Source: Haberlea rhodopensis
Lineage: Eukaryota > Streptophyta > Magnoliopsida > Lamiales > Gesneriaceae
Reading direction: 5' to 3'
NCBI GenBank assembly: GCA_907163345.1
Contig: CAJQUN010001236.1
Span: forward strand, 1 to 64,000
Length of the DNA: 64,000 bases
The notes under the pieces were generated by a model. The model saw nothing but the letters and a program-made list of their open reading frames with translations, searched no databases and had not been told where the DNA came from. The stretch's first letter is position 1; every line of letters begins with the position of its first letter. The position numbers and the translations under genes are program-made. Below, one piece after another: positions 12,505-23,414 of this stretch.

Positions 12505-13966
12505 TGATAAGTGTATTTTATACACTTATACGTCTTCTTATTTTGCATGGTTTAGTGCTGGTTTTCGATCAGAATTATGCTTTTGGTTTTGTTTTGTTTT
12601 GTTTGCAGGAATCCAGGTAATTACATGTTTTGTGGACTAAAAAGGTGCAAATGGCGGAAAGAAAGGATGAATTGAAGTCAAAAATCTACACTTATCATCA
12701 AAGCATCAGGCGTAAAGACGCCTAAGCCACGTCAAATCATATTTTGAAGGATTTCTTGAGGCGTAACTACGCCTAAGCTACGGCTTTGGACTTTTATTCA
12801 GGCGTAAAGACGCCACTTTGGAGGCGTCATTACGCCAGTCACGCGGGAAGCCACACTTTTTAACACATCGACAGGCGTAAAGACGCCACTTTGGAGGCGT
12901 CATTAAGCCACAAGTATTTTGGAAATTTTGGGCTTCTTTCCTTATTTGATGCAGGGGATTTTAAAGAGAAATTTAGAAAGGCACAAGGGATTCATTCAGT
13001 CATAGACATTAAAAGGGAGAGAGGAGGCTAGGGTTGAAGAAAAGGAAGAAAAATAACGACGATGACTTGGAGCAAAAACGTAGAGAACATACGTAGAAGA
13101 GCGGCCAAGAGCTAGTGAAAGGGGAGAGATCGATTGAGGCGGCGCGCTTACACTGAAGGGTAGAGATTTTGACGACGGAGAAGACGACGACGACTACCGG
13201 GGACGGAGGGCCATCATCCAATTCGTTTGATTATCTATTCCTTTATGTTTATGATGATTAAGAACATGTCTATGTGTTTATTTAATGTATTCATGAACTA
13301 ATTTATTATTCTAGAGTTAGACGGATATTGACTTGAACCTGTGTCGTTGATTATTGATTGAATATATTTTGGTTTTTCGTTTGGTTTATTTGTGATTCCT
13401 GATTTGAATGCGTTTCAATTAATTGATCACTAGTTGATTCATCATATTATTTAGAATCTATCACTCGGGAGAGGGGGTTTTGAATAGGACCGTAGGAATT
13501 TACATCGTTGGAAGTTTATATAGTCGGGAGACATGTAACTCCAACGAAGCCATAGAACGAATCTAGTGCTATTGAAATTGTTTAATAATTTATCTTAGGT
13601 GGGCACATGAAGATGATTGTTGAATGATTATTTCTATTTAACACTCGGGAGAGGTAATAGATAACATAGGATTCGTGGTTAATAAATTAGAAGAACACGA
13701 CATAGTGGATGGTTGAGTGAAGTCGAACCTCTAGAATCCGTTCTCATTGATTTTCTCCACTTAAATATTCATATTGCTATTATTATTTTATGTTAGTAGA
13801 TTAGTTTAATAATATTACTACCGATTGTCTAAATAAAGTCGAGACTATTCTAACTACAGTACTTGGTGTAACTTAATTTTCAATCCCTGTGGGTTCGACA
13901 TCCGTACTTTCAAATTCCTATACTAAAACTTGACACCGTACACTTGCGGTACGTTTACACGCATCA
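12505..13966 (+). repeat. 3' LTR of the Athila-like element
   Basis: About 1462 bp. It is preceded by a purine-rich tract (AAGTTTAGGGGG, 12491-12502) and ends GCATCA at the right TSD. Confidence 0.85.
12708..12912. repeat. GGCGT...ACGCC palindromes in the 3' LTR
   Basis: Counterpart of 5490-5732 with one block missing. Confidence 0.8.
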
Positions 13967-14202
13967 GAGTGCTACAGGATTAGCAGAACAAAAATTACTT
14001 TTGTATAGCTTCTACATAGTGTAGACTAAAGCTTTAGTTTAGTACACTTTTGTTAGAAATGTATCTAATTCCTTTTGAACTTCTTTGGTACTATAACTCT
14101 TAAGCTCAGGATTATCAACACGGCCTAATACTCTGATTTATGGATAATTAGTTCTCTTAATTGCACCTTAGAATCTTGTTTAGATAACGGGGTCTCACAT
14201 TT

Positions 14203-14214
14203 TGGTATCAGAGC
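14203..14214 (+). promoter_or_regulatory. primer-binding site (tRNA-iMet) of the Tekay-like element
   Basis: TGGTATCAGAGC, 3 bp after the end of the 5' LTR. Confidence 0.88.
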
Positions 14215-14421
14215 AGTGGTTAGAGAACCAGGGAACGAGCGAAGGGTAGCCTTTAGAAACAAGTTGGTTAGGTATTCATTGGTGGGCATGTTTATACATG
14301 TGATGCATATTTTGTGTATAAGTTGTCATACTAACATGCTTTTGAATATTTCTCCTATTGTTATCTAACGGTTTGTATTACGAACTGATTTTGGTATTGT
14401 TGTTAACCCTTATGTTACAGC

Positions 14422-15639
14422 ATGTCGGCTATTAATTCGGAGAACCTCAATGAAGAAGTAGGAGATGTGGGCAGTATAAATGCGAGTATTGCTCAGACGA
14501 ATCCTTTACCGCCACCTGCTGTGGGCATGGAGCCCAGTGCACAAATATTGCTACCAGGGGAACTTAGTCTGACTCAGTTCTTGAGCTATCATCCGCCGCT
14601 ATTTGAAGGGACCGAGACTGGGGAAGCAGCCGAGGAATGGCTAGAGAGACTGGAGCAAATATTTGTGTCAGCGCCCTCTGCACGGACTGTCTGGCTGAGG
14701 TTGGCAGAGTTTCAACTGGCGAAAAAGTCTTCCATGTGGTGGAAAACAACAGTTATGGAGCTGAGGGCTCAGGGTATGCCAGTAGATTGGACTGTGTTCA
14801 GGACCCGGTTCCTTAACCGGTATTTCTCCGCCGCTGCCAGACAAGTAAAAGAAGATGAGTTCACCAACCTGAAGCAGGGCAGCATGACTGTATCAGATTA
14901 TGCCATGCAGTATTCTTCACTGTTGAGGTATGTACCTCATATCGATGTGAACGGTCATGCCAAGATGAGGCATTTTCTGAAGGGACTGAGGCCAGAGTTA
15001 TTTGACCGGGTTGTCTCTAACAACCCCAGCTCATTCGATGATGCCCTGACTGGAGCAGAGCTGGCAGAGATTGGGGTTAGCGTGTACAAGGAAGTTGTAC
15101 CCCCTTTCGTACCACCACAGAGACCGGTTGTTGACAGCCTAAGGCCACGAGGAGACCAGTTTAAAGCCTCGTGGGGCTTCTTCATCTCTTAGATTTTGTG
15201 GGAAGAAATTTCAGAATCAGAAGCAAGGCAATCGGGGACCAGCACAGGGAAGTAGAACAGGAGGGAACAAATGTGACAACTGTGAAGGATCTCACTTGAC
15301 ACGAGACTGTCGAGGCTGTTATATTTGCGGCAAGATGGGCCACCTGGCTCGGGTTTGCCCCAATCGGGGAGGTCAGGCAGACTTTGGGCCAAATATGCCA
15401 AGATTTGACGCCGGGACGGTACCACAGACACAACAGTTTGCACCCCGACCGCAGGGAGGTCAGGCAGCAGGGCCGCCGCAGGGTCAAGTGTACGCACTGA
15501 CTCGAGAGCAGGCAGAGGCAGCCCCAGAGGAGGTGATTGCTGGTACGTGCCATTTATTTACGTACCCTGCCTTTATTTTGGTAGATACAGGTGCTTCTCA
15601 TTCTTTCATATCTTCTGCTTTTGTGGAGAAACACCATAT
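14422..15639 (+). pseudogene. gag and start of protease, Tekay-like Gypsy element
   Basis: A frame from ATG 14422 encodes a retrotransposon gag capsid-like region (AEEWLERLEQIF, then W..F...FL.RYFS). A +1 frameshift near 15155-15165 moves the reading to the frame that carries two zinc knuckles: CDNCEGSHLTRDC (one residue short of CX2CX4HX4C) and CYICGKMGHLARVC (intact). The protease active-site motif DTGASHSF follows at about 15586. The frame is cut at 15644 by the Copia insertion and resumes at 20759. Product roles are the nucleocapsid shell and polyprotein processing. The frameshift and the insertion make this copy inactive. Confidence 0.88.
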
Positions 15640-15644
15640 GTGCT

Positions 15645-17017
15645 TGTTGGAATCGAAGAGGGGGGGTGAATGAGATTCATTGGCTACTTTAGCTTTTTAA
15701 AATGAGTTTGTAAAATAAAAATATTTTGCGCTTTGCGGAAGCCTTTAGTCAATCGATAAATGAACAATAAAATAAATAAATGCGTAAATGAAATAATGCG
15801 GTAAATGACAAAAAGATTTGTTATAGAAGTTCGGCGATGAATCGCCTACGTCTCCTCTTCCCGGTTAGATAACCTCCAACCGAGGTTCCACTAGAATAAT
15901 TGATCTTGGCCTTGAGGGCTCCAAGTAAGCCACAACACAACTCTTCCCGAGTTACAACGCTCTTCCCGAGCACAATACTCTTCCCGAGTACACAAGCTCT
16001 TCCCGAGCAACCAACACTCTTCACGAGTCTTCTTGGCCTTAAGGGCTCCAAGGTTAGCCACACAATTGCACCACCTTCACTTGATGGCGACTTTACAATT
16101 TTCCAACTTGCTTTGGTGTTGGAGGACCTTTACAATGAATTAAACCAACAGAAACACCTTCACGGTGTACTCACACGAAGACAACAAGACTCAACAAATG
16201 AAAACAATCACAAGCTCCAATACAACAACAATGTATGGAGAGTATGATATAATTTGAACCAACAATTGATCAACACTTTGTATGAGTTGTAGACTTGTTC
16301 CTTAGCTTCAAAATGCTCCAAAGCATCCATATTTATAGTGTAGAAGGCCTCCAAGGCTCCTACTAGCCGTTGCACTTCAAAGGGCTGAAATCACTCCTGG
16401 ATCGCCTCGGACATCGCCTCGGGCGATCACCCATCGCCGCGTTCCAACGGTCAAAATTGCACAGATCGCCTCAGGCGATCGCTGGATCGCCTCAGGCGAT
16501 CACTGGCTAAAATCAAGGCCGTAGCTTCAGCACCTTCAAAATTTGCATCGCCTCAAACGATCTCCACATCGCCTCAGGCGTTCCAGCCCATCGCCTCGGG
16601 CGTTCGTGCCATCGCCTCGGGCGATCCCCTGCGCGCATGCCCGCGCCAAGCTCGGCGTCGCTTCAGTCGATGTGCTGGGGCGAAGTCCAAATGGCTGCCA
16701 TCGCCTCAGGCGTTGATCACCATCGCCTGGGGCGATCTTCCCCGCGTGCTCGCCTAGCCATCGCCTCTGTCGATGTGCGTGGCGATGCCCCTCCTGGCAC
16801 CCATCGCCTGGGGCGATGATCACCATCGCCTGGGGCGATCTCGACCAGATTGCACACACTTGAAAACCTTCATTCCAATCAACTTTACACCACTTAATCT
16901 GCACACTAAGTAGATGCATTAGTATAACAAACACAAGTTTTGTTGATCATCAAAACTCAAAGATTGACCGGGGTTAATTTAGCACATTAAACGCAACCAT
17001 GCGTTTAAGGCTCAACA
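15645..17017 (-). repeat. 3' LTR of the Sirevirus-like element
   Basis: 1373 bp, TGTTGGAATC...GGCTCAACA on the plus strand. A minus-strand TATAAAT is at 16331-16337, with the ATCGCC/GGCGAT palindromes just upstream of it (16392-16845). Confidence 0.9.
16392..16845. repeat. ATCGCCTCAGGCGAT palindrome array (3' LTR)
   Basis: A dozen or more ATCGCCT..(A/G)GGCGAT units, some with only one intact arm, placed directly upstream (minus strand) of the TATA box. Confidence 0.85.
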
Positions 17018-17260
17018 ATCTCCCCCTTTTTGATGATCACAAAACTTGATAAACTTGAATAAGTAATATGCATTAAATGTGAGTAAAAATAACTCCCCCT
17101 TAACAATTGCATAACACATACAAGTTATCAAGTAAATCAATAGACAAAAAAAACTCTCCCCCTCAAACCATGCATACATAGGCTCTCCCCCTTAAACTAT
17201 GCATCTTTTAAGGTTCAAGTTTATCACAAAATTCTCCCCCTTTTTGTGATAATCAAAAAG
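17018..17260 (-). promoter_or_regulatory. multiple polypurine tracts of the Sirevirus-like element
   Basis: On the plus strand CTCCCCC(T)n occurs at about 17020, 17091, 17156, 17174 and 17233; the one abutting the LTR is the likely plus-strand primer. Repeated tracts of this kind are described for Sireviruses. Confidence 0.75.
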
Positions 17261-17743
17261 CATAAAGATCAAATAAACATGGCATAATTATAACAAGTTT
17301 CACATGTCCATCATCAAGCATATAATAGGCATAACAAGCCAAAGATCAAATCATAGAGATGAATTATAACCATGTGTTTAAGGCACTCAACAATTAATTC
17401 TAAAAATTGCAAAGTGTGAATTTGTTCATGCATTCATGCCCAATACAAAATAATAAAGATATCAATGCATTAAAACAAATCATATAATTGCACATAGCAT
17501 ATTTCAAATTTGAATACAAAGCATATCATGCTACTTACTATAAAAAGATAAGCATACATCATGCACTTAACAAATATGCTAAGGGGTTATGCATTTTACT
17601 CAAATCAATATTGAGCTTCATAATTTATTGAACACAATTAATTTGTGCCAATGAATTTTGAAATTGCTCTTTTAACATTAAAAAAAATTTACCCTTTATG
17701 ACAAGAGTTAGTTTTTGTCATTGGACCAAGCCTCTTGCTTCTT
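17261..17743 (-). other. AT-rich internal stretch between gag and the polypurine tracts
   Basis: No coding frame. This is the position where protease-integrase-RT-RNase H would be in a complete element. Confidence 0.6.
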
Positions 17744-19333
17744 CTATGGTTGTGAACAAAACAAACTCCTCCTTTGAGTTGCTTGGCCCTTCATCCTCCA
17801 ATTTATGGTTGTCCCTACAAAATAAATTAACAATAGGGGGTCTTTGGTACCCATTTGATTTTTGGGTCCATGATGGTTAGCTACCTTAGGCACCTTTGGG
17901 ATCCATTTCCACCTTTTGTTAGGTTGGTATTGGATTCTAGCATACCTACATTTGTTCTTGGTATGACCATTTTTGCAACAATAGTGACAAGTAGTAGATT
18001 CATGCTTTGCTTTGGCCAACAAGCTAGAAAAGGATTTTGATTTGCTTGAATAGCCTAACCCGGCTTTGTCAAAGCTACAACGTTGTAAGCCAAGCAATTC
18101 ATTCATCTTTAAACTACTATCACTAAACTTGGCAAGAGAAGTCTTTAAATCAAGCACTTGATTTTTCAAAATAGTATTTTCTTCTTCTTTCTTAGCCAAG
18201 TCTAGCTTTAGTACTTTGTTGCTCTTTTTGGTTTTACCAAGGCAATCAATGATATCATTATAAGCATCTAATAAATCATCATAAGAAGGTACCTCATCAT
18301 CCTCCTCTTCATCTTCATCTCCAAGAGCCATTAGACATAGATTTTTGGCTTCTTCTTCATCGGAGTCGCTATCACTCCATGTTGCTATGAACGCCTTCTT
18401 CTTGCCTTTGTCCTCATTCTTCTTCCTAGGACACTTGTTAGCATAATGGCCTAATTCTTGATAATTATAACAAGTTACCTCATTTTTGGAATCTTGTTTG
18501 GTAGCATTTGATGTCTTTGACTTGCTATGCTTGGTGAAGAGCTTCTTGAACTTCTTTGTGAATAGCCTCATCTCTTCATCATCATCATCTTCTTCATCAT
18601 CGGATTGATCTTTCCTACCAACCAAGGCGATCCCATTCCTTTTGGATCTATCCTCCTCCTTTACTTCTCTTCTTGTTGCAACTTCTAGCTCATGAGTCAC
18701 CAAGGTGCCATGGAGCTCATCAAGATCATAAGAAGCATTCTCCCCTTTGTTGGACTCGATAATGGCCGTCTTCTTGGCATCCCATTCCTTAGGCAAGGCT
18801 CTTAGGGCTCTCCTCCATATTTGCTTAGGAGGGTACTTCTCTCCAAGTTGGGCAAGCTCATTTATGATAAGAGTGAGCCTCCTAAACATGGAATCAACTT
18901 CTTCTCCGGACTCCATCTCAAAGGTTTCATATTTGAGTTGCAATAGATCAATCTTGGTCTCCTTTACTTGATTAGTGCCCTCATGACAAATTTGTAATTT
19001 GTCCCAAATTTCCTTTGCCGTTGAGCACATCGAGATCCGGTTGTACTCCTTCATATCTAAAGCACAATGCAAAATATTAATAGCTTTAGCATTTTGAGAT
19101 ATTAATATCATATCCGCTCTAGTGAAATCGTCCATCTCTTTGGGAACACTAATTCCCCCAACTTCCTTTAAAGGAATATGTGGACCTTTCACTATGATTT
19201 TCCATAGATCATAATCTACGGATTGGATGTATAGAGAAATTCTATTCTTCCAATAACCGTAGTTATCACCCGTGAAAAGCGGAGGGCGATTCGTCGATTG
19301 ACCTTGAGCAAACTCATTTGCTAGATTAGCCAT
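17744..19333 (-). CDS. Copia (Sirevirus-like) gag protein
   Basis: Open frame of 529 aa. I place the start at the Met at 19331-19333 (MANLANEF) rather than the one ten codons earlier, because Copia gags begin close to the RPPLFTGDNYGYWK motif. Next come a UBN2-type gag domain, an acidic stretch, and two zinc knuckles. The first reads CYNYQELGHYANKC, with Tyr where the second Cys should be; the second, CHYCCKNGHTKNKC, is intact. A Lys/Glu-rich coiled-coil-like stretch lies between them. The frame ends soon after the WIPKVPKVANHHGPKN region, where pol would begin, so pol is deleted. Probable role: packaging RNA for mobilisation in trans. The open frame and near-identical LTRs suggest a recent insertion. 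Confidence 0.88.
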   Translation of the reverse strand: MANLANEFAQGQSTNRPPLFTGDNYGYWKNRISLYIQSVDYDLWKIIVKGPHIPLKEVGGISVPKEMDDFTRADMILISQNAKAINILHCALDMKEYNRISMCSTAKEIWDKLQICHEGTNQVKETKIDLLQLKYETFEMESGEEVDSMFRRLTLIINELAQLGEKYPPKQIWRRALRALPKEWDAKKTAIIESNKGENASYDLDELHGTLVTHELEVATRREVKEEDRSKRNGIALVGRKDQSDDEEDDDDEEMRLFTKKFKKLFTKHSKSKTSNATKQDSKNEVTCYNYQELGHYANKCPRKKNEDKGKKKAFIATWSDSDSDEEEAKNLCLMALGDEDEEEDDEVPSYDDLLDAYNDIIDCLGKTKKSNKVLKLDLAKKEEENTILKNQVLDLKTSLAKFSDSSLKMNELLGLQRCSFDKAGLGYSSKSKSFSSLLAKAKHESTTCHYCCKNGHTKNKCRYARIQYQPNKRWKWIPKVPKVANHHGPKNQMGTKDPLLLIYFVGTTINWRMKGQATQRRSLFCSQP

Positions 19334-19365
19334 AAAAAATTTTGATTTAAAAACAAAAATCAAAT

Positions 19366-19378
19366 GGCTCTGATACCA
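19366..19378 (-). promoter_or_regulatory. primer-binding site (tRNA-iMet) of the Copia element
   Basis: Minus-strand TGGTATCAGAGCC, two bases from the 5' LTR end. Confidence 0.85.
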
Positions 19379-19380
19379 CT

Positions 19381-20753
19381 TGTTGGAATCGAAGAGGGGG
19401 GGTGAATGAGATTCCTTGGCTACTTTAGCTTTTTAAAATGAGTTTGTAAAATAAAAATATTTTGCGCTTTGCGGAAGCCTTTAGTCAATCGATAAATGAA
19501 CAATAAAATAAATAAATGCGTAAATGAAATAATGCGGTAAATGACAAAAAGATTTGTTATAGAAGTTCGGCGATGAATCGCCTACGTCTCCTCTTCCCGG
19601 TTAGATAACCTCCAACCGAGGTTCCACTAGAATAATTGATCTTGGCCTTGAGGGCTCCAAGTAAGCCACAACACAACTCTTCCCGAGTTACAACGCTCTT
19701 CCCGAGCACAATACTCTTCCCGAGTACACAAGCTCTTCCCGAGCAACCAACACTCTTCACGAGTCTTCTTGGCCTTAAGGGCTCCAAGGTTAGCCACACA
19801 ATTGCACCACCTTCACTTGATGGCGACTTTACAATTTTCCAACTTGCTTTGGTGTTGGAGGACCTTTACAATGAATTAAACCAACAGAAACACCTTCACG
19901 GTGTACTCACACGAAGACAACAAGACTCAACAAATGAAAACAATCACAAGCTCCAATACAACAACAATGTATGGAGAGTATGATATAATTTGAACCAACA
20001 ATTGATCAACACTTTGTATGAGTTGTAGACTTGTTCCTTAGCTTCAAAATGCTCCAAAGCATCCATATTTATAGTGTAGAAGGCCTCCAAGGCTCCTACT
20101 AGCCGTTGCACTTCAAAGGGCTGAAATCACTCCTGGATCGCCTCGGACATCGCCTCGGGCGATCACCCATCGCCGCGTTCCAACGGTCAAAATTGCACAG
20201 ATCGCCTCAGGCGATCGCTGGATCGCCTCAGGCGATCACTGGCTAAAATCAAGGCCGTAGCTTCAGCACCTTCAAAATTTGCATCGCCTCAAACGATCTC
20301 CACATCGCCTCAGGCGTTCCAGCCCATCGCCTCGGGCGTTCGTGCCATCGCCTCGGGCGATCCCCTGCGCGCATGCCCGCGCCAAGCTCGGCGTCGCTTC
20401 AGTCGATGTGCTGGGGCGAAGTCCAAATGGCTGCCATCGCCTCAGGCGTTGATCACCATCGCCTGGGGCGATCTTCCCCGCGTGCTCGCCTAGCCATCGC
20501 CTCTGTCGATGTGCGTGGCGATGCCCCTCCTGGCACCCATCGCCTGGGGCGATGATCACCATCGCCTGGGGCGATCTCGACCAGATTGCACACACTTGAA
20601 AACCTTCATTCCAATCAACTTTACACCACTTAATCTGCACACTAAGTAGATGCATTAGTATAACAAACACAAGTTTTGTTGATCATCAAAACTCAAAGAT
20701 TGACCGGGGTTAATTTAGCACATTAAACGCAACCATGCGTTTAAGGCTCAACA
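19381..20753 (-). repeat. 5' LTR of the Sirevirus-like element
   Basis: Same length as the other LTR and almost identical, for example one base at about 19410. The minus-strand TATAAAT is at 20067-20073. Confidence 0.9.
20128..20578. repeat. ATCGCCTCAGGCGAT palindrome array (5' LTR)
   Basis: Near-identical copy of the array at 16392-16845. Confidence 0.85.
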
Positions 20754-20758
20754 GTGCT

Positions 20759-21428
20759 CGTCTCTGTTGCCCACGCCTCTTATGGTCTCGACACCCACAG
20801 GAAAGCATATGATTGCGGATCGACTATTATCTGAATGCCTCATTTATTTTGAGGACAATGATCTGAGGGCTGATCTGATTTTGTTGGATATGGCAGATTT
20901 TGACTGTATTGTCGGTATTGATATGTTGAGCAGATACCAGGCCGTGGTTGATTGCCGACAGAGGATGGTGCATTTTCTGTCTGATCAAGGGTTTCAGTGG
21001 ACCTTCTATGGGGACGGCTCTCGTCCAAGGATTCCGTTGATTTTGGCAGTTAAGATGTCGCGGTTGTTAGAACGCGGTCACACATGATATCTTAATTTTG
21101 CCGTGAACGTATCAGAGGAAAAGGAAAAGTTGAGGATCGAGGATATACCAGTAGTTTCGGAATTCACCGATGTGTTTCCGGATGAGATTCCAGGATTTCC
21201 GCCGATCAGAGATGTTGAGTTTGAGACTGAGTTACTGCCAGGGACATCTGTTATTTCCCGTGCCCCTTATAGGATGGCACCGACAGAGCTGAGGGAGCTG
21301 AAAGTGCAGTTGTAGGAACTCCTCGACAAGGGGTACATTCGTCCTAGTTTATCGCCTTGGGGTGCGCCAGTCTCGTGAAGAAAAAGGATGGTTCGATGCG
21401 CCTGTGCATCGATTACCGTCAGTTGAAT
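20759..21428 (+). pseudogene. protease end and start of RT, Tekay-like Gypsy element
   Basis: Continues the protease fold (FDCIVGIDMLSRY at about 20900-20940). It then leads into the RT N-terminus (FPDEIPGFPP, VISRAPYRMAP at about 21250-21285). There is a TAG stop at 21313-21315 and a small deletion/frameshift near 21376 within the motif that normally reads into KKKDGSMRLCIDYRQLN. The frame is then cut at 21428 by the solo LTR. Defective by several independent lesions. Confidence 0.85.
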
Positions 21429-21949
21429 TGTAAGGCATCTCTACCTTAACAGTGAAATCAAGATATAAACAGGGCTAAATATGTATTAGAGACATCTTAG
21501 AGTTCTGGTTGTTATGTGAGCTCAATGAAATTACAGGCCAAAAAAATAAAACTTCGATAATTAGTTAGTCACATTCCCAAAATGAATGTTAAGACTATCA
21601 AAAATCCTGTATTCTATCTTCTTTCATGCCTCCTTCAGCTCACAGTTCAACTCAACCCTTAGTCCCTTGGGTCCCAAAAGCGTACCTACAGGAACAACTC
21701 ACCATGAGCATATATATATCACCACTTAACACAATTCAACTTAATAAAATAATTAAGCGCATGAGACAATTAATAGATATGCTCCTCGATCACCACATTA
21801 GCACATTTCATTGTTGTTCCTGTTTCACAAACTTATGCATAAAATCATTAGTACAATATAATGATCGATAACGCGTTTCCAATTATATCCACAATATTCC
21901 ACATTAATCACTAGAATTGTTACTGTTCCGGTCCCAATACAACAGCGGA

Positions 21950-22125
21950 ATTTTAGGACCCCTCGCTTCGACATATAGCGGCATCATATGATATCCCTCG
22001 CTTCGACAATGACAGCGGCATGTTACTTCGCTTAGACATGACAGCGGCAAATATCATACTACCATCGCTTCATATGACAGCGGCAAGTACCTCCCTCGCT
22101 CGGAGATAAAGGCTACCGGAACATT
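21950..22125 (-). repeat. GAAGCGAGG...GCCGCTGTCAT repeats in the solo LTR
   Basis: Alternating (on the plus strand) CCTCGCTTCGACA and GACAGCGGCA units. The same motif family is found at 38280-38740 and, weakly, at 4807-4960. Confidence 0.8.
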
Positions 22126-22445
22126 CATCAATTCTACCACAATAATCAAACACAATTGATTCCAATATCATGATATAACACTATCATTTCACATAGTCCA
22201 TCACATATAAGGACACACTATTCACAATATACATCATCAAAGTTGTAACACGTTTTACCGTCCGATGCTCGTACGTCTCACTACGTACCTTAGTTTCAAA
22301 AGTGGAGAAGTTGTATAACTTTATCTCCTCGATGTTGTTGGTACCTGGGATGGTTCTACACAACCATACAAATCAATATTAGATGCCAATTATAGTCCAA
22401 TATCCAAAAATACCACAAAAATGCCAAAAACGCACATTTGTGTGT

Positions 22446-22664
22446 CTCGCGATCGATCGCCAAGACGTCCCGATCGATCGCGAGATCACACTGTCCGATC
22501 CACAAAATTTTGCTTTCGGCGATCGATCGCCACTTTTGGCGCGATCGATCGCCAACCTCACCGATCGAACGATCGATCGCCCAAAAGTGGCGATCGATCG
22601 CCAAAGGCTTCTGGAGCCTACTGCCTGCTCGCGATCGATCGCCACAAACGGGCGATCGATCGCC
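22446..22664. repeat. GGCGATCGATCGCC palindrome array in the solo LTR
   Basis: Eight GATCGATC-centred palindromes within ~220 bp, several with flanking GGC/GCC or TTTTGGCGC. Confidence 0.88.
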
Positions 22665-23414
22665 AGCCCCTGTACCACGAAAAAACACCATTTTTGCACT
22701 TTGAAACCTTCACCAACCTCCACACCATTTATACCAACAACTCAAAACATTAAAACACTTAAAACCTTCAACACACATCATAAAACCACTAAAAATCCAA
22801 CATCCCACCAAAAATCACACTAACCCAAACAAACCCATTTCAAACCCTTTTTAAATCCTACCAAAACTCAAACCAAACACTTCAAGAACAACAAGAAGTG
22901 ATATATAAACATCCTAGGCATTAAATCTTACCAAGAATCACCAAAATGAAACTTTTGCAAGGACTTCCTTCCCACTTAGGAGCAAAATCGAGTTTGAGGG
23001 TTCGTAAGGGTTTTGGGAAAGGGATTTGGGGATTAAGAGTGTAAGGAGTAAAGTGGAATGAGGTGGTGGGGTAAGGGTTAAAATTTTATTTAAATTTGTA
23101 CCCCAACAATTAACATGATGTAAATTATACCCCAACATGGTATTTTAAACACATTTCACCACAATGTACCAAATTCCAATTAAATGCATGTTTCACAAAA
23201 TAAATGACTACCAACACATGTAAGCCATTGAAACACCCAATTACCCAACATGCATAACATGCACCTTGAAATGCTCTACCAGCCCACATGACCAAGCATT
23301 TCCACATGGCAATTAATTCTAACACATAAGGCAATTACCACCATAATTAATCATATTTAATCATATGAACACAATTAATGCTTAAACACAATTAATCATT
23401 TCGGGGACATCACA

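Larger units (their letters stand above)
5283..13966 (+). mobile_element. Athila-like non-autonomous LTR element with a gag remnant
   Basis: The LTRs (5283-6786 and 12505-13966, ~1.5 kb) begin TGATAA and end in GCATCA (ACATAA in the 5' copy). The flanks GTGTG (5278-5282) and GAGTG (13967-13971) fit a 5-bp TSD with one mismatch. The primer site TGGCGCCGTTGCCGG (6793-6807) is complementary to tRNA-Asp, as in Athila-type Gypsy elements. The internal region has one gag-like frame and no pol, so mobility would need another element's enzymes. A solo LTR sits inside it. Confidence 0.82.
3466..14199 (+). repeat. 5' LTR of the Tekay-like element, split by an insertion
   Basis: LTR sequence is at 3466-5282 and 13972-14199, about 2045 bp in total, against 2046 bp for the 3' LTR. 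It contains GATCGATC palindromes (4231-4440), the GGTACGTAAGCGACGTACG block near 4602, and GAAGCGAGG/GCCGCT motifs (4807-4960). Confidence 0.88.
15645..20753 (-). mobile_element. Sirevirus-like Copia element lacking pol (gag-only)
   Basis: Two 1373-bp LTRs (15645-17017 and 19381-20753) are nearly identical. The flanking repeat GTGCT (15640-15644 and 20754-20758) is perfect. Read on the minus strand: 5' LTR 20753-19381, primer site TGGTATCAGAGCC (19378-19366), gag (19333-17744), then a pol-less stretch with several AAAAGGGGGAGA-like purine tracts (17018-17260), then the 3' LTR. Multiple polypurine tracts and palindrome-rich LTRs are known Sirevirus hallmarks. No protease, integrase, RT or RNase H is present, so it depends on another copy. 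Confidence 0.88.
21429..23414 (-). mobile_element. solo LTR, Gypsy-type, inserted in RT
   Basis: The 1986-bp segment, read on the minus strand, starts TGTGATGTCCCC and ends GCCTTACA. Perfect 5-bp TSDs TGAAT are at 21424-21428 and 23415-23419. It is related to the LTRs of the element it sits in (same start motif, GACGTACGAGC block, GATCGATC palindromes, GAAGCGAGG/GCCGCT motifs) but is clearly a different subfamily. Long frames seen in 22356-22823 are a by-product of the palindromes, not genes. Confidence 0.88.

Noticed and set aside
16536..16934. Frames of ~130 aa in the Copia LTRs (repeated at 20272-20670)
   Set aside because: Built from the ATCGCC/GGCGAT palindromes; identical in both LTRs and without domain features.
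22356..22823. Overlapping long frames on both strands
   Set aside because: They come from the GATCGATC palindromes in a solo LTR, which keep several frames open; no coding features.
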